A stretch of DNA of 64,000 bases from DASYXT01 sp035934555 (GCA_035934555.1 DASYXT010000135.1:62001-126000), one strand, 5' to 3'. Positions 35,607-44,954 are shown, numbered from the stretch's first letter. The notes: generated by a model not told the origin, from the letters alone. A program made the numbers and translations.

Positions 35607-37321
35607 CAGAACAGAAAATAGCGTTGGGCCAGCGGCAGAACCTCGGCCGGCTCACAGGTCAACAGTTCGCCGTCGGCCCGCACCTCATAGGTCTCGGGAT
35701 CGACGCTAAGGCGCGGCAAAGCATCGTTCCATTTCATGGCGTTCTTGCCGAGCTTGCGGCACCCGCGCACCGCTTCGAGGCGCTTGTTCAGTCGATAACC
35801 GGCCGCTACCCCTTTCTCGATGCACACGCCGCTGACAAAGCTGATGGAGATCGGCCCCGGCGCGGCGCCAAACGCGCCAAACATCGGGCGCATGAAGACC
35901 GGCTGCGGCGTCGGAATCGACGCGTTCGGGTCGCCCATCTGCGACCAGGCGATGATCCCGCCTTTCAGAACCATTTCGGGTTTCACTGCGAAGAAACCGG
36001 GTTTCCACAAAACCAGGTCGGCCAGTTTGCCAGGCTCGACCGAGCCGATGAGATGCGCGGCCCCGTGAGCAATTGCCGGATTGATCGTGTATTTGGCGAT
36101 ATAACGCTTGATGCGCAGGTTATCGTTCGCGCCGGTTTCGTTCGGCAAACGGCCGCGTTGCCGCCGCATCTTGTCGGCGGTCTGCCATGTGCGGGTGATG
36201 ACCTCGCCGATGCGGCCCATGGCCTGCGAATCCGAGCTCATCATGCTGATGGCGCCCAGGTCGTGAAGAATGTCCTCAGCCGCGATGGTTTCGCCTCGGA
36301 TACGGCTTTCGGCAAACGCAACGTCCTCCGGCAGATTCGGGTCCAAATGGTGACAGACCATGAGCATGTCGAGGTGCTCATCCAGCGTGTTGACGGTGAA
36401 CGGGCGCGTGGGATTGGTTGAGCTGGGCAGCACGTTCGGCTCGCCACAAATTCGGATGATGTCCGGCGCATGACCGCCGCCCGCGCCTTCGGAATGATAA
36501 GTGTGAATCGTGCGTCCGTTAATGGCCGCAATCGTGGCGTCAACGAAGCCCGACTCGTTGAGCGTGTCGGTATGGATGGTGACTTGAATGTCATGGTCAT
36601 CAGCGACGCGCAAGCAGCAATCAATCGCGGCGGGCGTCGTGCCCCAATCTTCATGCAGCTTGAGCCCGATGGCGCCGGCGAGAATCTGTTCGGGCAAGCC
36701 CGCAGGCAGGGAGGTGTTACCCTTGCCGGTGAAGCCGAAATTGAGCGGCAAGGCGTCGGTGGCCTGCAGCATCATGCGGATGTGATTGGCGCCCGGCGTG
36801 CAGGTCGTCGCGGCAGTGCCCGTTGCCGGCCCGGTGCCGCCGCCGATCATCGTCGTCAGCCCGGCGGCAATGGCTTCAAAGGCCTGCTGCGGGCAGATGA
36901 AATGGATGTGGCTGTCGATGCCGCCCGCGGTGAGGAGCAGTCCTTCTCCGGCGATGACTTCCGTCGTGACACCCACCACCATGCCGGGATGCACGCCCGC
37001 CATCACATCCGGGTTGCCGGCTTTGCCAATGCCTGCGATGAGGCCGTTCTTGATTCCGAGGTCCGCCTTGTAAATGCCGGTGTAATCGACGATGAGCGCG
37101 TTGGTGATCACGCAATCCAGCGCGTCGGCCTGGCCCACGCCGGCGGCCTGGCCCATGCCTTCTCGCAGAACTTTGCCGCCGCCGAACTTGCACTCGTCGC
37201 CATAAACGGTGCAGTCACGCTCGACTTCGAGGACCAAGGAGGTATCGCCCAGCGCGACGCAATCGCCGGTGGTCGGGCCGAACATTTCGGCGTAATGTCG
37301 GCGCTTCATTTTATATGCCAT
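35606..37321 (-). CDS. ureC: Urease alpha subunit
   Basis: 571 residues, normal length. All nickel ligands of the dinuclear centre can be placed, offset by four from the Klebsiella enzyme: His138, His140, carbamylated Lys221 (Gly-Leu-Lys-Leu-His-Glu-Asp-Trp-Gly), His250, His276 and Asp364. Cys323 and His324 form the mobile-flap Met-Val-Cys-His-His-Leu-Asp. It hydrolyses urea to ammonia and carbamate in the cytoplasm. Two bases separate it from the fused ureAB gene upstream, and it shares one base with ureF. Confidence 0.98.
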   Translation of the reverse strand: MAYKMKRRHYAEMFGPTTGDCVALGDTSLVLEVERDCTVYGDECKFGGGKVLREGMGQAAGVGQADALDCVITNALIVDYTGIYKADLGIKNGLIAGIGKAGNPDVMAGVHPGMVVGVTTEVIAGEGLLLTAGGIDSHIHFICPQQAFEAIAAGLTTMIGGGTGPATGTAATTCTPGANHIRMMLQATDALPLNFGFTGKGNTSLPAGLPEQILAGAIGLKLHEDWGTTPAAIDCCLRVADDHDIQVTIHTDTLNESGFVDATIAAINGRTIHTYHSEGAGGGHAPDIIRICGEPNVLPSSTNPTRPFTVNTLDEHLDMLMVCHHLDPNLPEDVAFAESRIRGETIAAEDILHDLGAISMMSSDSQAMGRIGEVITRTWQTADKMRRQRGRLPNETGANDNLRIKRYIAKYTINPAIAHGAAHLIGSVEPGKLADLVLWKPGFFAVKPEMVLKGGIIAWSQMGDPNASIPTPQPVFMRPMFGAFGAAPGPISISFVSGVCIEKGVAAGYRLNKRLEAVRGCRKLGKNAMKWNDALPRLSVDPETYEVRADGELLTCEPAEVLPLAQRYFLF

Positions 37322-37323
37322 AA

Positions 37324-38088
37324 CTACTGATCCTTATGACCGAAGCCGCGTAACCGGACTCGCTCCAGCGCGGCCCTTTCGTTCTCGGCAGAGACCGGGC
37401 CATCCGCCAGGTTGTTCCCCCCACGGATGATACGATTGCCGGCAATCTCGACCAACCGCACGGTCTTGGTTTCACCCGGCTCGAACCGCACGGCGGTGCC
37501 GGCCGGGATATCCAAACGCCGGCCGTAGGCCTTTCGCCGATCGAAAAGCAATTGCGCGTTGGTCTCGATGAAATGGTAATGGCTCCCAACCTGAACGGGA
37601 CGGTCACCCATGTTCGTTACTTCCAACATCAGCGTGGAGCGGCCGGCGTTGAGCTCCAACTCTCCGTCGGCGACTTCAGACACACCCGGTTCCGGTCCGC
37701 TGCCACCCGGCTCGGGCGCAAACATCGTCATGGCGGGCACCGGGAGAAAGCTTCCGTGGAGGGCCAGCGCCAAATCGCCGTTCTCAGACGCAATCGGATG
37801 ATGCACCGTCACGAGTTTTGTGCCGTCGGGAAACGTGCCTTCGACCTGGACCTCTGTCACCATGGCCGGGACCCCCGCCATAACCTGGTTGCGGCCGAGC
37901 ATCTGGCGGCCAAGGTCCATCAGTTCGGCAACGCGCCTGCCCTCGCGGATGAATTCGAGCAACTGCGTTGCCAGCAACGCGACTGATTCCGGATAATTTA
38001 AGCGGATGCCGCGGGCAAGGCGTTTTTGGGCAAGAAACCCGGCATTGTGGAGCAGCAACTTGTCGAGCTCGCGTGGTGAAAGGTGCAC
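37324..38088 (-). CDS. ureAB: Fused urease gamma-beta subunit (UreA-UreB)
   Basis: 254 residues. Residues 1-100 are the gamma subunit (Met-His-Leu-Ser-Pro-Arg-Glu-Leu-Asp-Lys-Leu; Arg-Leu-Ala-Arg-Gly-Ile-Arg-Leu-Asn-Tyr-Pro-Glu). Residues of about 135-250 are the beta subunit (Val-Thr-Asn-Met-Gly-Asp-Arg-Pro-Val-Gln-Val-Gly-Ser-His-Tyr-His-Phe; Gly-Arg-Arg-Leu-Asp-Ile-Pro-Ala-Gly-Thr-Ala-Val-Arg-Phe-Glu-Pro-Gly). A roughly 35-residue Pro/Gly-rich linker joins them. Helicobacter UreA is fused in the same order, while most bacteria have separate ureA and ureB. The protein assembles with UreC. Palindromic repeat A copy 2 lies in the mRNA leader just upstream. Confidence 0.96.
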   Translation of the reverse strand: MHLSPRELDKLLLHNAGFLAQKRLARGIRLNYPESVALLATQLLEFIREGRRVAELMDLGRQMLGRNQVMAGVPAMVTEVQVEGTFPDGTKLVTVHHPIASENGDLALALHGSFLPVPAMTMFAPEPGGSGPEPGVSEVADGELELNAGRSTLMLEVTNMGDRPVQVGSHYHFIETNAQLLFDRRKAYGRRLDIPAGTAVRFEPGETKTVRLVEIAGNRIIRGGNNLADGPVSAENERAALERVRLRGFGHKDQ

Positions 38089-38120
38089 GAGGTGTTATGT
38101 CGAATGGACTATTGCGACCG

Positions 38121-38256
38121 CTCTCCATGAACTGCTCCGCCAGCCCGCGAGGTTTTGGACTGCGCCAGCCCTCTGGCGCTTTCGGCCGAGGCGAGCGTTT
38201 CCAAAGCGCCAGAGGGCTGGCGCAGTCCAAAACGCTGGCGCGACCAATTGCGATTC
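38121..38256. repeat. Palindromic repeat family A, copy 2
   Basis: The same 29-base arms as copy 1 lie at 38153-38181 and 38204-38232 around a different 22-base loop, and the flanking blocks are reversed relative to copy 1. It fills most of the 231-base gap between ureD and ureAB, about 32 bases before the ureAB start. If the urea genes are one transcript, this would be a strong hairpin within it. The rest of the gap contains nothing recognisable. Confidence 0.85.
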
Positions 38257-38319
38257 ATGGTCCCATTTCACGCGCAATCTATGCGATGAATTATTCTCTA
38301 ATATGGATTGCATGAGCTG

Positions 38320-39144
38320 TTAGAACTTGCGTGACCAAGGACAGTCTCCCAGCAAATCCGCGGTGAAGGCCAGGTGTTGACGAATCCGCGCGGCGACTTC
38401 CTGGACTTCATGGCCTGCGAACCGAAGCAAGGCGCCCTGCCGGATCGGACTGGCGCTCGAGACCAAAGCGGCCTGGCGTTCCAGCGGGCGCGCGGCGAAG
38501 TCTTCGAGCAGGCGCTGACTGGGGGCCTCCAGCGCCTTGCCGATCACCAGTACGAGCGCCAGACAGTTGAACCGGCCCAGGCGATACGTATCTTGCAGAA
38601 GCCCTTGCGCCGGATCCAACACCAGCGAATCCAACACGACGCGCGAGCTGTCGAGAAAGATTTCATTGCGACTTTGGAACCGGCTGAAGGCCCAGCGCTC
38701 ACCGCGCGCCGCTCGGCCCGCGCACAGCCAATCAACCAGAACCAGCCCGCCGTCCGATGCGAGTTTGAATTCCTGGTCCTGGCGGTATCGAGAACCTTTA
38801 AATGCCTGCACGGGGTCAGGTATCATTACCAGGCACGACCCGCGGCCAATTTGGGCGCTAAGACGATGGCTGCAAGGCCGGACAAGCGGGTTGCGATAAA
38901 CTTTCGTGGAGGCCTGGGTCGTCACGCAGCACCGGGTGCCAGCACCCAGCGTGATGGTTAAGGAGGTCTCGTCGCCGGCAACCAGGCCCCCGCCCAAACT
39001 GCTCAGGCAAGCCCAAACGCTGGGCCCGCGCGACCTTGGCACCAGGATTCTTAGCGGGCTGCGCGCGCGGACGGACGTTGCAGTGCTTTGCCCCGCGCTC
39101 AACTCGATGCGCAGGTGGCCGGCGCCGCTATGCTCAAGGGTCAT
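38320..39144 (-). CDS. ureD: Urease accessory protein UreD (UreH)
   Basis: 274 residues, beta-rich. Recognised by Pro-Arg-Ser-Arg-Gly-Pro-Ser-Val-Trp-Ala-Cys-Leu (substituted form), Gly-Gly-Leu-Val-Ala-Gly-Asp near 50-60, Thr-Gln-Ala-Ser-Thr-Lys-Val-Tyr-Arg, and Ile-Pro-Asp-Pro-Val-Gln-Ala-Phe-Lys-Gly-Ser-Arg-Tyr. It forms the UreDFG activation complex and has a channel thought to carry nickel into urease. Its ATG overlaps the urtE stop (ATGA). Having ureD directly after the urea transporter genes ties uptake to hydrolysis. Confidence 0.92.
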   Translation of the reverse strand: MTLEHSGAGHLRIELSAGQSTATSVRARSPLRILVPRSRGPSVWACLSSLGGGLVAGDETSLTITLGAGTRCCVTTQASTKVYRNPLVRPCSHRLSAQIGRGSCLVMIPDPVQAFKGSRYRQDQEFKLASDGGLVLVDWLCAGRAARGERWAFSRFQSRNEIFLDSSRVVLDSLVLDPAQGLLQDTYRLGRFNCLALVLVIGKALEAPSQRLLEDFAARPLERQAALVSSASPIRQGALLRFAGHEVQEVAARIRQHLAFTADLLGDCPWSRKF

Positions 39145-39854
39145 ACAGTCAAGTATTGCCTGACTACCGATTCATTCAAGTCGCCAATTGGGCCCTCGGC
39201 CGCGACCGCGCCGCGGTCGAGCACGTAAAAACGGTCCGCAACACCACGGCAGAAGTCCAAATACTGTTCGACCAGCAGAATGCTCATTTGACCTTCTTTC
39301 TTGAGCTTGAGCAACGTTTCGCCGATTTGATCAATGATGTTCGGCTGGATGCCTTCGGTCGGTTCGTCCAACAACAGCACCTTGGGCGAGGTCAAGAGCG
39401 CCCGGGCGATCGCCAATTGTTGCTGTTGCCCGCCGCTGAGCACCCCGCCCTTCCGTTTCAACATTTCTTTGAGCACCGGGAACAGCTCCAGCACCCGGTC
39501 CACCTGGCCGTTGGCTTTGGCGTGGTGGGCAACCAGGCTGATTTGCATGTTCTCCCAAACGGTCAGGTTGGGAAAAATATCGCGGCCTTGCGGCACATAA
39601 CCAAGGCCAAGCCTGGCGCGCTCGTCGGGCCGCAAACCATTGAGCGGCGCATCGCCCAAGCGCACATCACCGCTCAGCGGTTTCACCAGGCCAACCAGGC
39701 ACTTGAGTGTGGTGGTCTTGCCGACACCATTGCGCCCCATCAACGAAACGACCTGGCGCTCCGGAACCTTCAGCGAGACCTGCCGCAGCACCTGCGAGCC
39801 TTCATAAGCGGCGTTCAAGTTCGCTATTGAAAGACTGGCACCCGCGGCATTCAC
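39141..39854 (-). CDS. urtE: Urea ABC transporter ATP-binding subunit UrtE
   Basis: 237 residues, LivF-like. Walker A Gly40-Arg-Asn-Gly-Val-Gly-Lys-Thr-Thr48; signature Leu-Ser-Gly-Gly-Gln-Gln-Gln-Gln-Leu-Ala-Ile-Ala-Arg-Ala-Leu; Walker B Val-Leu-Leu-Leu-Asp-Glu-Pro-Thr-Glu-Gly-Ile-Gln-Pro. The Glu-Gly-Ile-Gln-Pro wording and the gene order identify UrtE rather than an amino-acid importer. It powers urea uptake with UrtD. It overlaps urtD and ureD by four bases on either side. Confidence 0.95.
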   Translation of the reverse strand: MNAAGASLSIANLNAAYEGSQVLRQVSLKVPERQVVSLMGRNGVGKTTTLKCLVGLVKPLSGDVRLGDAPLNGLRPDERARLGLGYVPQGRDIFPNLTVWENMQISLVAHHAKANGQVDRVLELFPVLKEMLKRKGGVLSGGQQQQLAIARALLTSPKVLLLDEPTEGIQPNIIDQIGETLLKLKKEGQMSILLVEQYLDFCRGVADRFYVLDRGAVAAEGPIGDLNESVVRQYLTV

Positions 39855-40627
39855 AATTGTCGTTTCGGTTCGTGTTTACGGCCGAGATACACCTCGATCA
39901 CGCGCTCGTTATTCTGGACCTCCTGCACTGTCCCCTCGCAGAGGATCGAGCCCTGATGCAACACCGTGACTTTACGCGCGATTTGGCGCACAAAGGCCAT
40001 GTCGTGTTCAATCACAATCAGGCTGTGCCGCGGCGCGAGACTCACCAGCAGTTCCCCCGTCCGCGCCGTCTCCTCATCGCTCATCCCCGCCGCCGGTTCG
40101 TCCACCAGCAGCAACTTGGGTTCCTGCGCCAGCAGCATGCCGATTTCCAGCCACTGCTTTTGCCCATGCGACAAAGCGCCGGCGCGCCACTCGGCTTTAT
40201 CAGCCAGACCAACCGTTCTGAGCACCTGCTCAATTCGCTCGCGCTGGGCGGAAGTAACCCTGGAAAATAGTGCCTGCCAGACATGGCGCTGACCGGCGAG
40301 CGACAACAGAATATTCTCGAAAACCGTGTGTTCGACGTACACCGAAGGCGTTTGAAACTTGCGGCCGATCCCGAGCCGGTTGATCTGGTACTCGTTAAGG
40401 CGCGTTAGGTCGGTGTCTTTGCCAAACTCGATGGTCCCGGAGTCGGGGCGGGTGCGGCCAGTGATCAAATCCAGCATGGTGCTCTTGCCGGCCCCATTGG
40501 GACCGATGATCACGCGCAGTTCGCCGACATCCATGTAAAAGTTCAGCTCCGAAATGGCTTTGAACCCGTCGAAGGTCTTGTTGACCCCTTCCAGCATCAG
40601 GACGAACTCTTTGCGGCCTGCGCTCAT
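39851..40627 (-). CDS. urtD: Urea ABC transporter ATP-binding subunit UrtD
   Basis: 258 residues from ATG 40627, which overlaps the urtC stop as ATGA; the open frame continues 65 codons upstream but only inside urtC. Walker A Gly42-Pro-Asn-Gly-Ala-Gly-Lys-Ser-Thr50; signature Leu-Ser-His-Gly-Gln-Lys-Gln-Trp-Leu-Glu-Ile-Gly-Met; Walker B Leu-Leu-Leu-Val-Asp-Glu-Pro-Ala-Ala-Gly-Met. The Leu-Ser-His-Gly-Gln-Lys-Gln-Trp form is typical of UrtD. It is the partner ATPase of UrtE. Confidence 0.95.
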   Translation of the reverse strand: MSAGRKEFVLMLEGVNKTFDGFKAISELNFYMDVGELRVIIGPNGAGKSTMLDLITGRTRPDSGTIEFGKDTDLTRLNEYQINRLGIGRKFQTPSVYVEHTVFENILLSLAGQRHVWQALFSRVTSAQRERIEQVLRTVGLADKAEWRAGALSHGQKQWLEIGMLLAQEPKLLLVDEPAAGMSDEETARTGELLVSLAPRHSLIVIEHDMAFVRQIARKVTVLHQGSILCEGTVQEVQNNERVIEVYLGRKHEPKRQL

Positions 40628-41775
40628 TTGGTTTTGACGAACTGCTCCTGCGGCTCGGGTGGTGGCAACGGCGCCGGGGTTAATTTCGGCCCGAACCGGC
40701 GGCGCAATGCGCGGAGTTGACCCGGTAACCCAACCAGGCCCTTGGGCATCAACACCGTCACAAGCACGAACAAGGTTCCGAGTATTAACAGCCACATGTC
40801 CGGGAACGCGCGCGTCGTCCAACTCTTCAGCGCGTTCACCCCGATCGCCCCCAGTACTGGTCCAATCAGTGTGCCGCGCCCTCCCACGGCGACCCAGACC
40901 ACCGCTTCGAGCGATTTTTCGGGCGACATCTCACTCGGGTTGATAATGCCGACCTGTGGCACATAGAGCATCCCGCCCACCGCCGCGATCAAAGCGCACA
41001 CCACAAACACAAAGAGCTTGTAATAAGCGGCAGCATAACCGCTAAAGAGCACTCGATCTTCGCGGTCACGGATGGCTTGCTGGACCAGCCCGAACTTGGT
41101 GCGCGTCAACCACTGACATCCGGCAAAAGTCAGGACCAGAGCGAGAGCGGTCGCGATATACAGCAGCCGCTGCGTAGCCGGCGCCCGTAGATCACGACCC
41201 AGGAGGAACTTGAAATCCGTGAACCCGTTATTGCCACCCATCAGCAGGCTATTGCGAAAGAAAAGCAGACACGCAGCATAAGTGAGTGCCTGCGTCAGAA
41301 TTGCAAAGTAAACCCCCCGAATGCGGGAACGAAACGCCAAAAATCCGAACGCCAGCGCCAGGCTCCCGGGCATCACGAACACCATTAAAAGCGCAAAAGG
41401 AAAACTACCAAACGGCCGCCAGAACATCGGCAGGTTGTGCCAACCCAGGAAAACCAGAAAGTCCGGGATCGGCTGATGGTATTGGCCGAGGTCGCCAATC
41501 ATGCGCATCAGATGCATGCCCATCATGTAACCGCCTAGCGCGAAGAAGAGCGCCTGGCCGAGGCTCAGCAGCCCGGTGTAACCCCAAAGCATATCGACAC
41601 TGATGGCCAGAATCGCATAACAGAGGTACTTGCCGTAAAGGTTGATACTGAAGTCGCTGATACGCAGAAAGCTGCCCTGAGGCGCATACATATTTAGCAA
41701 CGGCACGACCATAACCACAAACACGGCGGCTGTCAGCAGCCCCCACTTTGCGGTGCGGCCCGTGGTGCGTCGCAT
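40624..41775 (-). CDS. urtC: Urea ABC transporter permease UrtC
   Basis: 383 residues from ATG 41775, four bases after the urtB stop; upstream in-frame codons lie within urtB. LivM-like, with nine or ten membrane segments. The family strings Leu-Trp-Gly-Tyr-Thr-Gly-Leu-Leu-Ser-Leu-Gly-Gln-Ala-Leu-Phe-Phe-Ala-Leu-Gly-Gly-Tyr and Gly-Gly-Arg-Gly-Thr-Leu-Ile-Gly-Pro-Val-Leu-Gly-Ala are present. It forms the inner-membrane channel with UrtB. Confidence 0.95.
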   Translation of the reverse strand: MRRTTGRTAKWGLLTAAVFVVMVVPLLNMYAPQGSFLRISDFSINLYGKYLCYAILAISVDMLWGYTGLLSLGQALFFALGGYMMGMHLMRMIGDLGQYHQPIPDFLVFLGWHNLPMFWRPFGSFPFALLMVFVMPGSLALAFGFLAFRSRIRGVYFAILTQALTYAACLLFFRNSLLMGGNNGFTDFKFLLGRDLRAPATQRLLYIATALALVLTFAGCQWLTRTKFGLVQQAIRDREDRVLFSGYAAAYYKLFVFVVCALIAAVGGMLYVPQVGIINPSEMSPEKSLEAVVWVAVGGRGTLIGPVLGAIGVNALKSWTTRAFPDMWLLILGTLFVLVTVLMPKGLVGLPGQLRALRRRFGPKLTPAPLPPPEPQEQFVKTK

Positions 41776-41779
41776 ACGA

Positions 41780-43537
41780 TTAGTCCAAGGTACGGCCGCG
41801 GGTGCTGAACAACCCGCCGGGTTTCCACTGCAAGAATACAATAATCGCGACCAGCACAACAATCTTGCCGGTCACGGGCGAGCCGGTGGTTTGCTGCAAG
41901 ACCTGGTCGGAGGTGCCGATGCCCAAAGCCGACCAGACCGTACCCGCGATGCTGCCGACCCCCCCCAGCACGACAGTCATGAAACTATCCACAATATAAG
42001 TTTGACCCAGGCTAGGTCCCACGTTGCCGATTTGCGACAGGAACGCGCCAGCTAATCCCGCCAGGCCGGACCCGAACGCAAAAGTCAGCATATTGATCCG
42101 GCTGGTGCGCACGCCCAGGCACGACGCCATCGCCCGATTCTGCATCACCGCGCGGATGAGCAGCCCCAGTGGGGTGCGCGTCAGCAGCAGCCAGGTCGCG
42201 ACGACGATCACCGCTGCGAAGCCGATGACGAAAACACGGTTGTATCCAAAGCTCACATCGTTCACTGAGAAATGGCCCAGCAGCCACAAAGGCGAGTTAA
42301 CCTGAACGTTGTTGGCCCCAAAAACCATTCGAAAGCATTGTTGCATCACCAATGAAATTCCCCACGTGGCCAGCAGCGATTCCAATGGCCGCCGATAAAG
42401 AAACCGAATCACCGTACGCTCGATAAACAATCCCGCCAGGGCAGCACTGATGAAGCTCAGCGGCAGCGCAAACAGAAAGTAACTTTCATACAGCGCGCCG
42501 GTGGCATTCAGCCCGGGGAGGTGCATGCCGAAGCTGAGCGCCCGGCCGGCGAAACTGAACGGCAACGTGATCGAAAAGCCAAATCCGGTGCCGAACAGGT
42601 TTTGCACCACGTAACAAGCATACGCACCAACAGCGATCATCTCTCCGTGCGCCATGTTGATAATCCCCATCAGCCCAAACGTAATCGCCAAACCCAGCGC
42701 CACAACTAGTAGCACCGACCCCAGGCTCAGCCCGTGAAAGATCGTGCCAAAGAAATTCACCCAGCGGATGTGCTCGTCAATGGAATGAATGGCTTGCTTG
42801 GTGGCGACAGCCAGTTGCGGCGGGCACCCGGGTTTGGCCAGAACAGCCCTAAGGTTGTCCAATGACCCGATCGCCTTGAGCTGTTCCAGTTGCCGCACCG
42901 CGGTTATCTGCACCTGAAGGTCCGTATTACCCAACTGAAGCAGCGCCACCCCTTCCCGCAACGCCTTACGAACGCTCCTGTCCTTTTCCTTTCCCAGCCT
43001 GGCCTCGAGCGTCGGGATATAGCGCGGTTTCTGCGAATTGCCGAGCTTCATTGCGGCCGACCATCGTGAGGCAGGGTCAACCGCCGCAAGCTCAAGTGAA
43101 TCGAGCGTTTGCTGGATGGCACTGCGCAAACGCATGTCGGTGTCGGCCGTGGTCAGTTCGCTCTGGTCAAAGCGCAGGTCTTTGCCGCCCGGCCCCTGCA
43201 AATATTGCCCCGTATCCACGCGCAGTGCGCGGCTCTTCCCCTCCGCGTCCTGCGCCTCCTCCAACAACACCGGGATTTTTGAACCGTCCGGCGCGGAGTA
43301 AAGATAGACGCCATCACGGGTCCAGGCGTTTAACACATCCGAGGCGACCTTGGAACCGGAGTCGGCCAATTCAGTGAGCAAGGTCTGCTGCTGCCGGCCT
43401 TGGCTTAAAATGGCCTGAGCCAATTCATGGCGCACCGAGGATTCGTTCGACCCGTGGGTCGGAGTTCCCTCAGCAGCCAAGGCGCAGCTATGCCAGCTCA
43501 GCAACAGTTCTACGACCAGAATTCGGACGAACTTCAT
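41780..43537 (-). CDS. urtB: Urea ABC transporter permease UrtB with N-terminal extracytoplasmic domain
   Basis: 585 residues from ATG 43537; a GTG two codons upstream is possible. A signal peptide is followed by about 250 soluble residues with repeated helical Leu/Ala motifs, then a LivH-like permease (His-Gly-Leu-Ser-Leu-Gly-Ser-Val-Leu-Leu-Val-Val-Ala-Leu-Gly-Leu; Asn-Met-Ala-His-Gly-Glu-Met-Ile-Ala-Val-Gly-Ala-Tyr). The permease ends with Leu-Gly-Gly-Val-Gly-Ser-Ile-Ala-Gly-Thr. Long UrtB forms of this type are common in proteobacteria. It pairs with UrtC. The soluble domain may receive urea-loaded UrtA; that role is inferred. Confidence 0.94.
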   Translation of the reverse strand: MKFVRILVVELLLSWHSCALAAEGTPTHGSNESSVRHELAQAILSQGRQQQTLLTELADSGSKVASDVLNAWTRDGVYLYSAPDGSKIPVLLEEAQDAEGKSRALRVDTGQYLQGPGGKDLRFDQSELTTADTDMRLRSAIQQTLDSLELAAVDPASRWSAAMKLGNSQKPRYIPTLEARLGKEKDRSVRKALREGVALLQLGNTDLQVQITAVRQLEQLKAIGSLDNLRAVLAKPGCPPQLAVATKQAIHSIDEHIRWVNFFGTIFHGLSLGSVLLVVALGLAITFGLMGIINMAHGEMIAVGAYACYVVQNLFGTGFGFSITLPFSFAGRALSFGMHLPGLNATGALYESYFLFALPLSFISAALAGLFIERTVIRFLYRRPLESLLATWGISLVMQQCFRMVFGANNVQVNSPLWLLGHFSVNDVSFGYNRVFVIGFAAVIVVATWLLLTRTPLGLLIRAVMQNRAMASCLGVRTSRINMLTFAFGSGLAGLAGAFLSQIGNVGPSLGQTYIVDSFMTVVLGGVGSIAGTVWSALGIGTSDQVLQQTTGSPVTGKIVVLVAIIVFLQWKPGGLFSTRGRTLD

Positions 43538-43622
43538 TGGCACAAAAGGGGGCGAAGCCTCCGCTCCGCCCCTTTATTCACGCTCGTGCGGGCGCTTCCA
43601 AACGCCGCGCCGTTCCGGTCGA

Positions 43623-44909
43623 TCATTTGTTCATCGCCGCAACCTTTTCATCCAGGCCCTTGAGCAGGAATGGCTCGCCCGGCACTTGATCAAAGGACTT
43701 CACAATCTTGAACTGCCCGTTGGCGCGGGTCTCGCCAATATAAACATTCTTGGTGGCATGATGGTTCTTGTTCACCGTAATTTTTCCGCCGGGCCCGTCG
43801 AAACTGACCTCGCCCGACTCGAGGGTGTCCCTCACTTTGTCCACGTCAAAGGTTCCCGCCTTTTCTACTGCTTCCTTCCACAGGTAAACCCCGTCATAGG
43901 AGAGCACCATCGGGCTATCCATCGCTCGCTTCTCCTTCACGACTCCAGGATGATCTTCTGTTTTGAGCCAGGTATTCCACCGATGCAGAAAACTCTTGTT
44001 CTCGGGCGTGTTCAACGACATGAAATAAGTCCAGCAACCCAGTTCACCGACCAAATCCTTGGTGGGCAGGGCGCGCAGTTCATCTTCCGCAAGGCTGAAT
44101 GACACGACAGGGCAATCGGCCGGGGTCAGGCCCGCGGCGGCGACTTCCTTGAAAAACGGCACGTTGGAGTCGCCGTTAATGGTGTTGATCACGCAAGCAT
44201 CGCCGCTGGCCGCAAACTGCTTAATCTCCGCCACGATCTGCTGGTAATCCGTGTGCCCGAACGGCGTGTACTTACCGGCCGAGATGACCTTACCCGAATC
44301 GTCCTTGCGCAAGCCGCCGCCGATGTTCTCCAGCGAAATGCCATGCAGCAGTAGATACTTATACAGGATCAGGTTCGTGGTCTGCGGATACACGTAATCC
44401 GTGCCGATCAGATAGAATTTCTTTTTGCCCTGGGCCAGGAGGTAATCCACCGCGGGTGTCGCCTGCTGGTTGACTGCTTCGGCGGTGTAGAAAATATCTT
44501 TGGACAACTCTTCGCCCTCGTATTGAACCGGGTAGAATAGCAGCCCATTATCCTTCTCGAACACCGGCAGCACCGACTTGCGGCTCACAGAAGTCCAGCA
44601 ACCAAAGACCACGGCCACTTTGTCTTCCTCGAGCAGTTGTTTGGCCTTCTCCGCAAACAACGGCCAGTTGGATGCGCCATCGACGATCACCGGCTCGATC
44701 ATGTAGGTCTTGTCGCCCACTTTGATCCCACCCGCCTTATTGATTTCATCAAAGGCGAAGAGCAGTGAGTCGCGTAAGGAGGTTTCGCTGATGGCCATCG
44801 TGCCGCTGAGTGAGTGCAACACACCGACTTTAATCGTATCGGCGCGGGAAAGCGGGACGGCCGCCAGCGCCAGCGCACCGAGCAAGAGACTAACTAGATA
44901 TTTTTTCAT
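43623..44909 (-). CDS. urtA: Urea ABC transporter substrate-binding protein UrtA
   Basis: 428 residues from ATG 44909, which starts the signal peptide Met-Lys-Lys-Tyr-Leu-Val; an in-frame TTG seven codons upstream is less likely. The mature protein begins Ile-Lys-Val-Gly-Val-Leu-His-Ser-Leu-Ser-Gly-Thr-Met-Ala-Ile-Ser-Glu, the UrtA/amide-binding start. Tyr-Pro-Val-Gln-Tyr-Glu-Gly and Asn-Gly-Asp-Ser-Asn-Val-Pro-Phe-Phe also match. It captures urea in the periplasm with high affinity. It sits after the porin gene and before urtB. Confidence 0.96.
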   Translation of the reverse strand: MKKYLVSLLLGALALAAVPLSRADTIKVGVLHSLSGTMAISETSLRDSLLFAFDEINKAGGIKVGDKTYMIEPVIVDGASNWPLFAEKAKQLLEEDKVAVVFGCWTSVSRKSVLPVFEKDNGLLFYPVQYEGEELSKDIFYTAEAVNQQATPAVDYLLAQGKKKFYLIGTDYVYPQTTNLILYKYLLLHGISLENIGGGLRKDDSGKVISAGKYTPFGHTDYQQIVAEIKQFAASGDACVINTINGDSNVPFFKEVAAAGLTPADCPVVSFSLAEDELRALPTKDLVGELGCWTYFMSLNTPENKSFLHRWNTWLKTEDHPGVVKEKRAMDSPMVLSYDGVYLWKEAVEKAGTFDVDKVRDTLESGEVSFDGPGGKITVNKNHHATKNVYIGETRANGQFKIVKSFDQVPGEPFLLKGLDEKVAAMNK

Positions 44910-44954
44910 GGTATTTCTGGATTGAATCAAGGTTGGGTTAATAGCGTATTTTGG

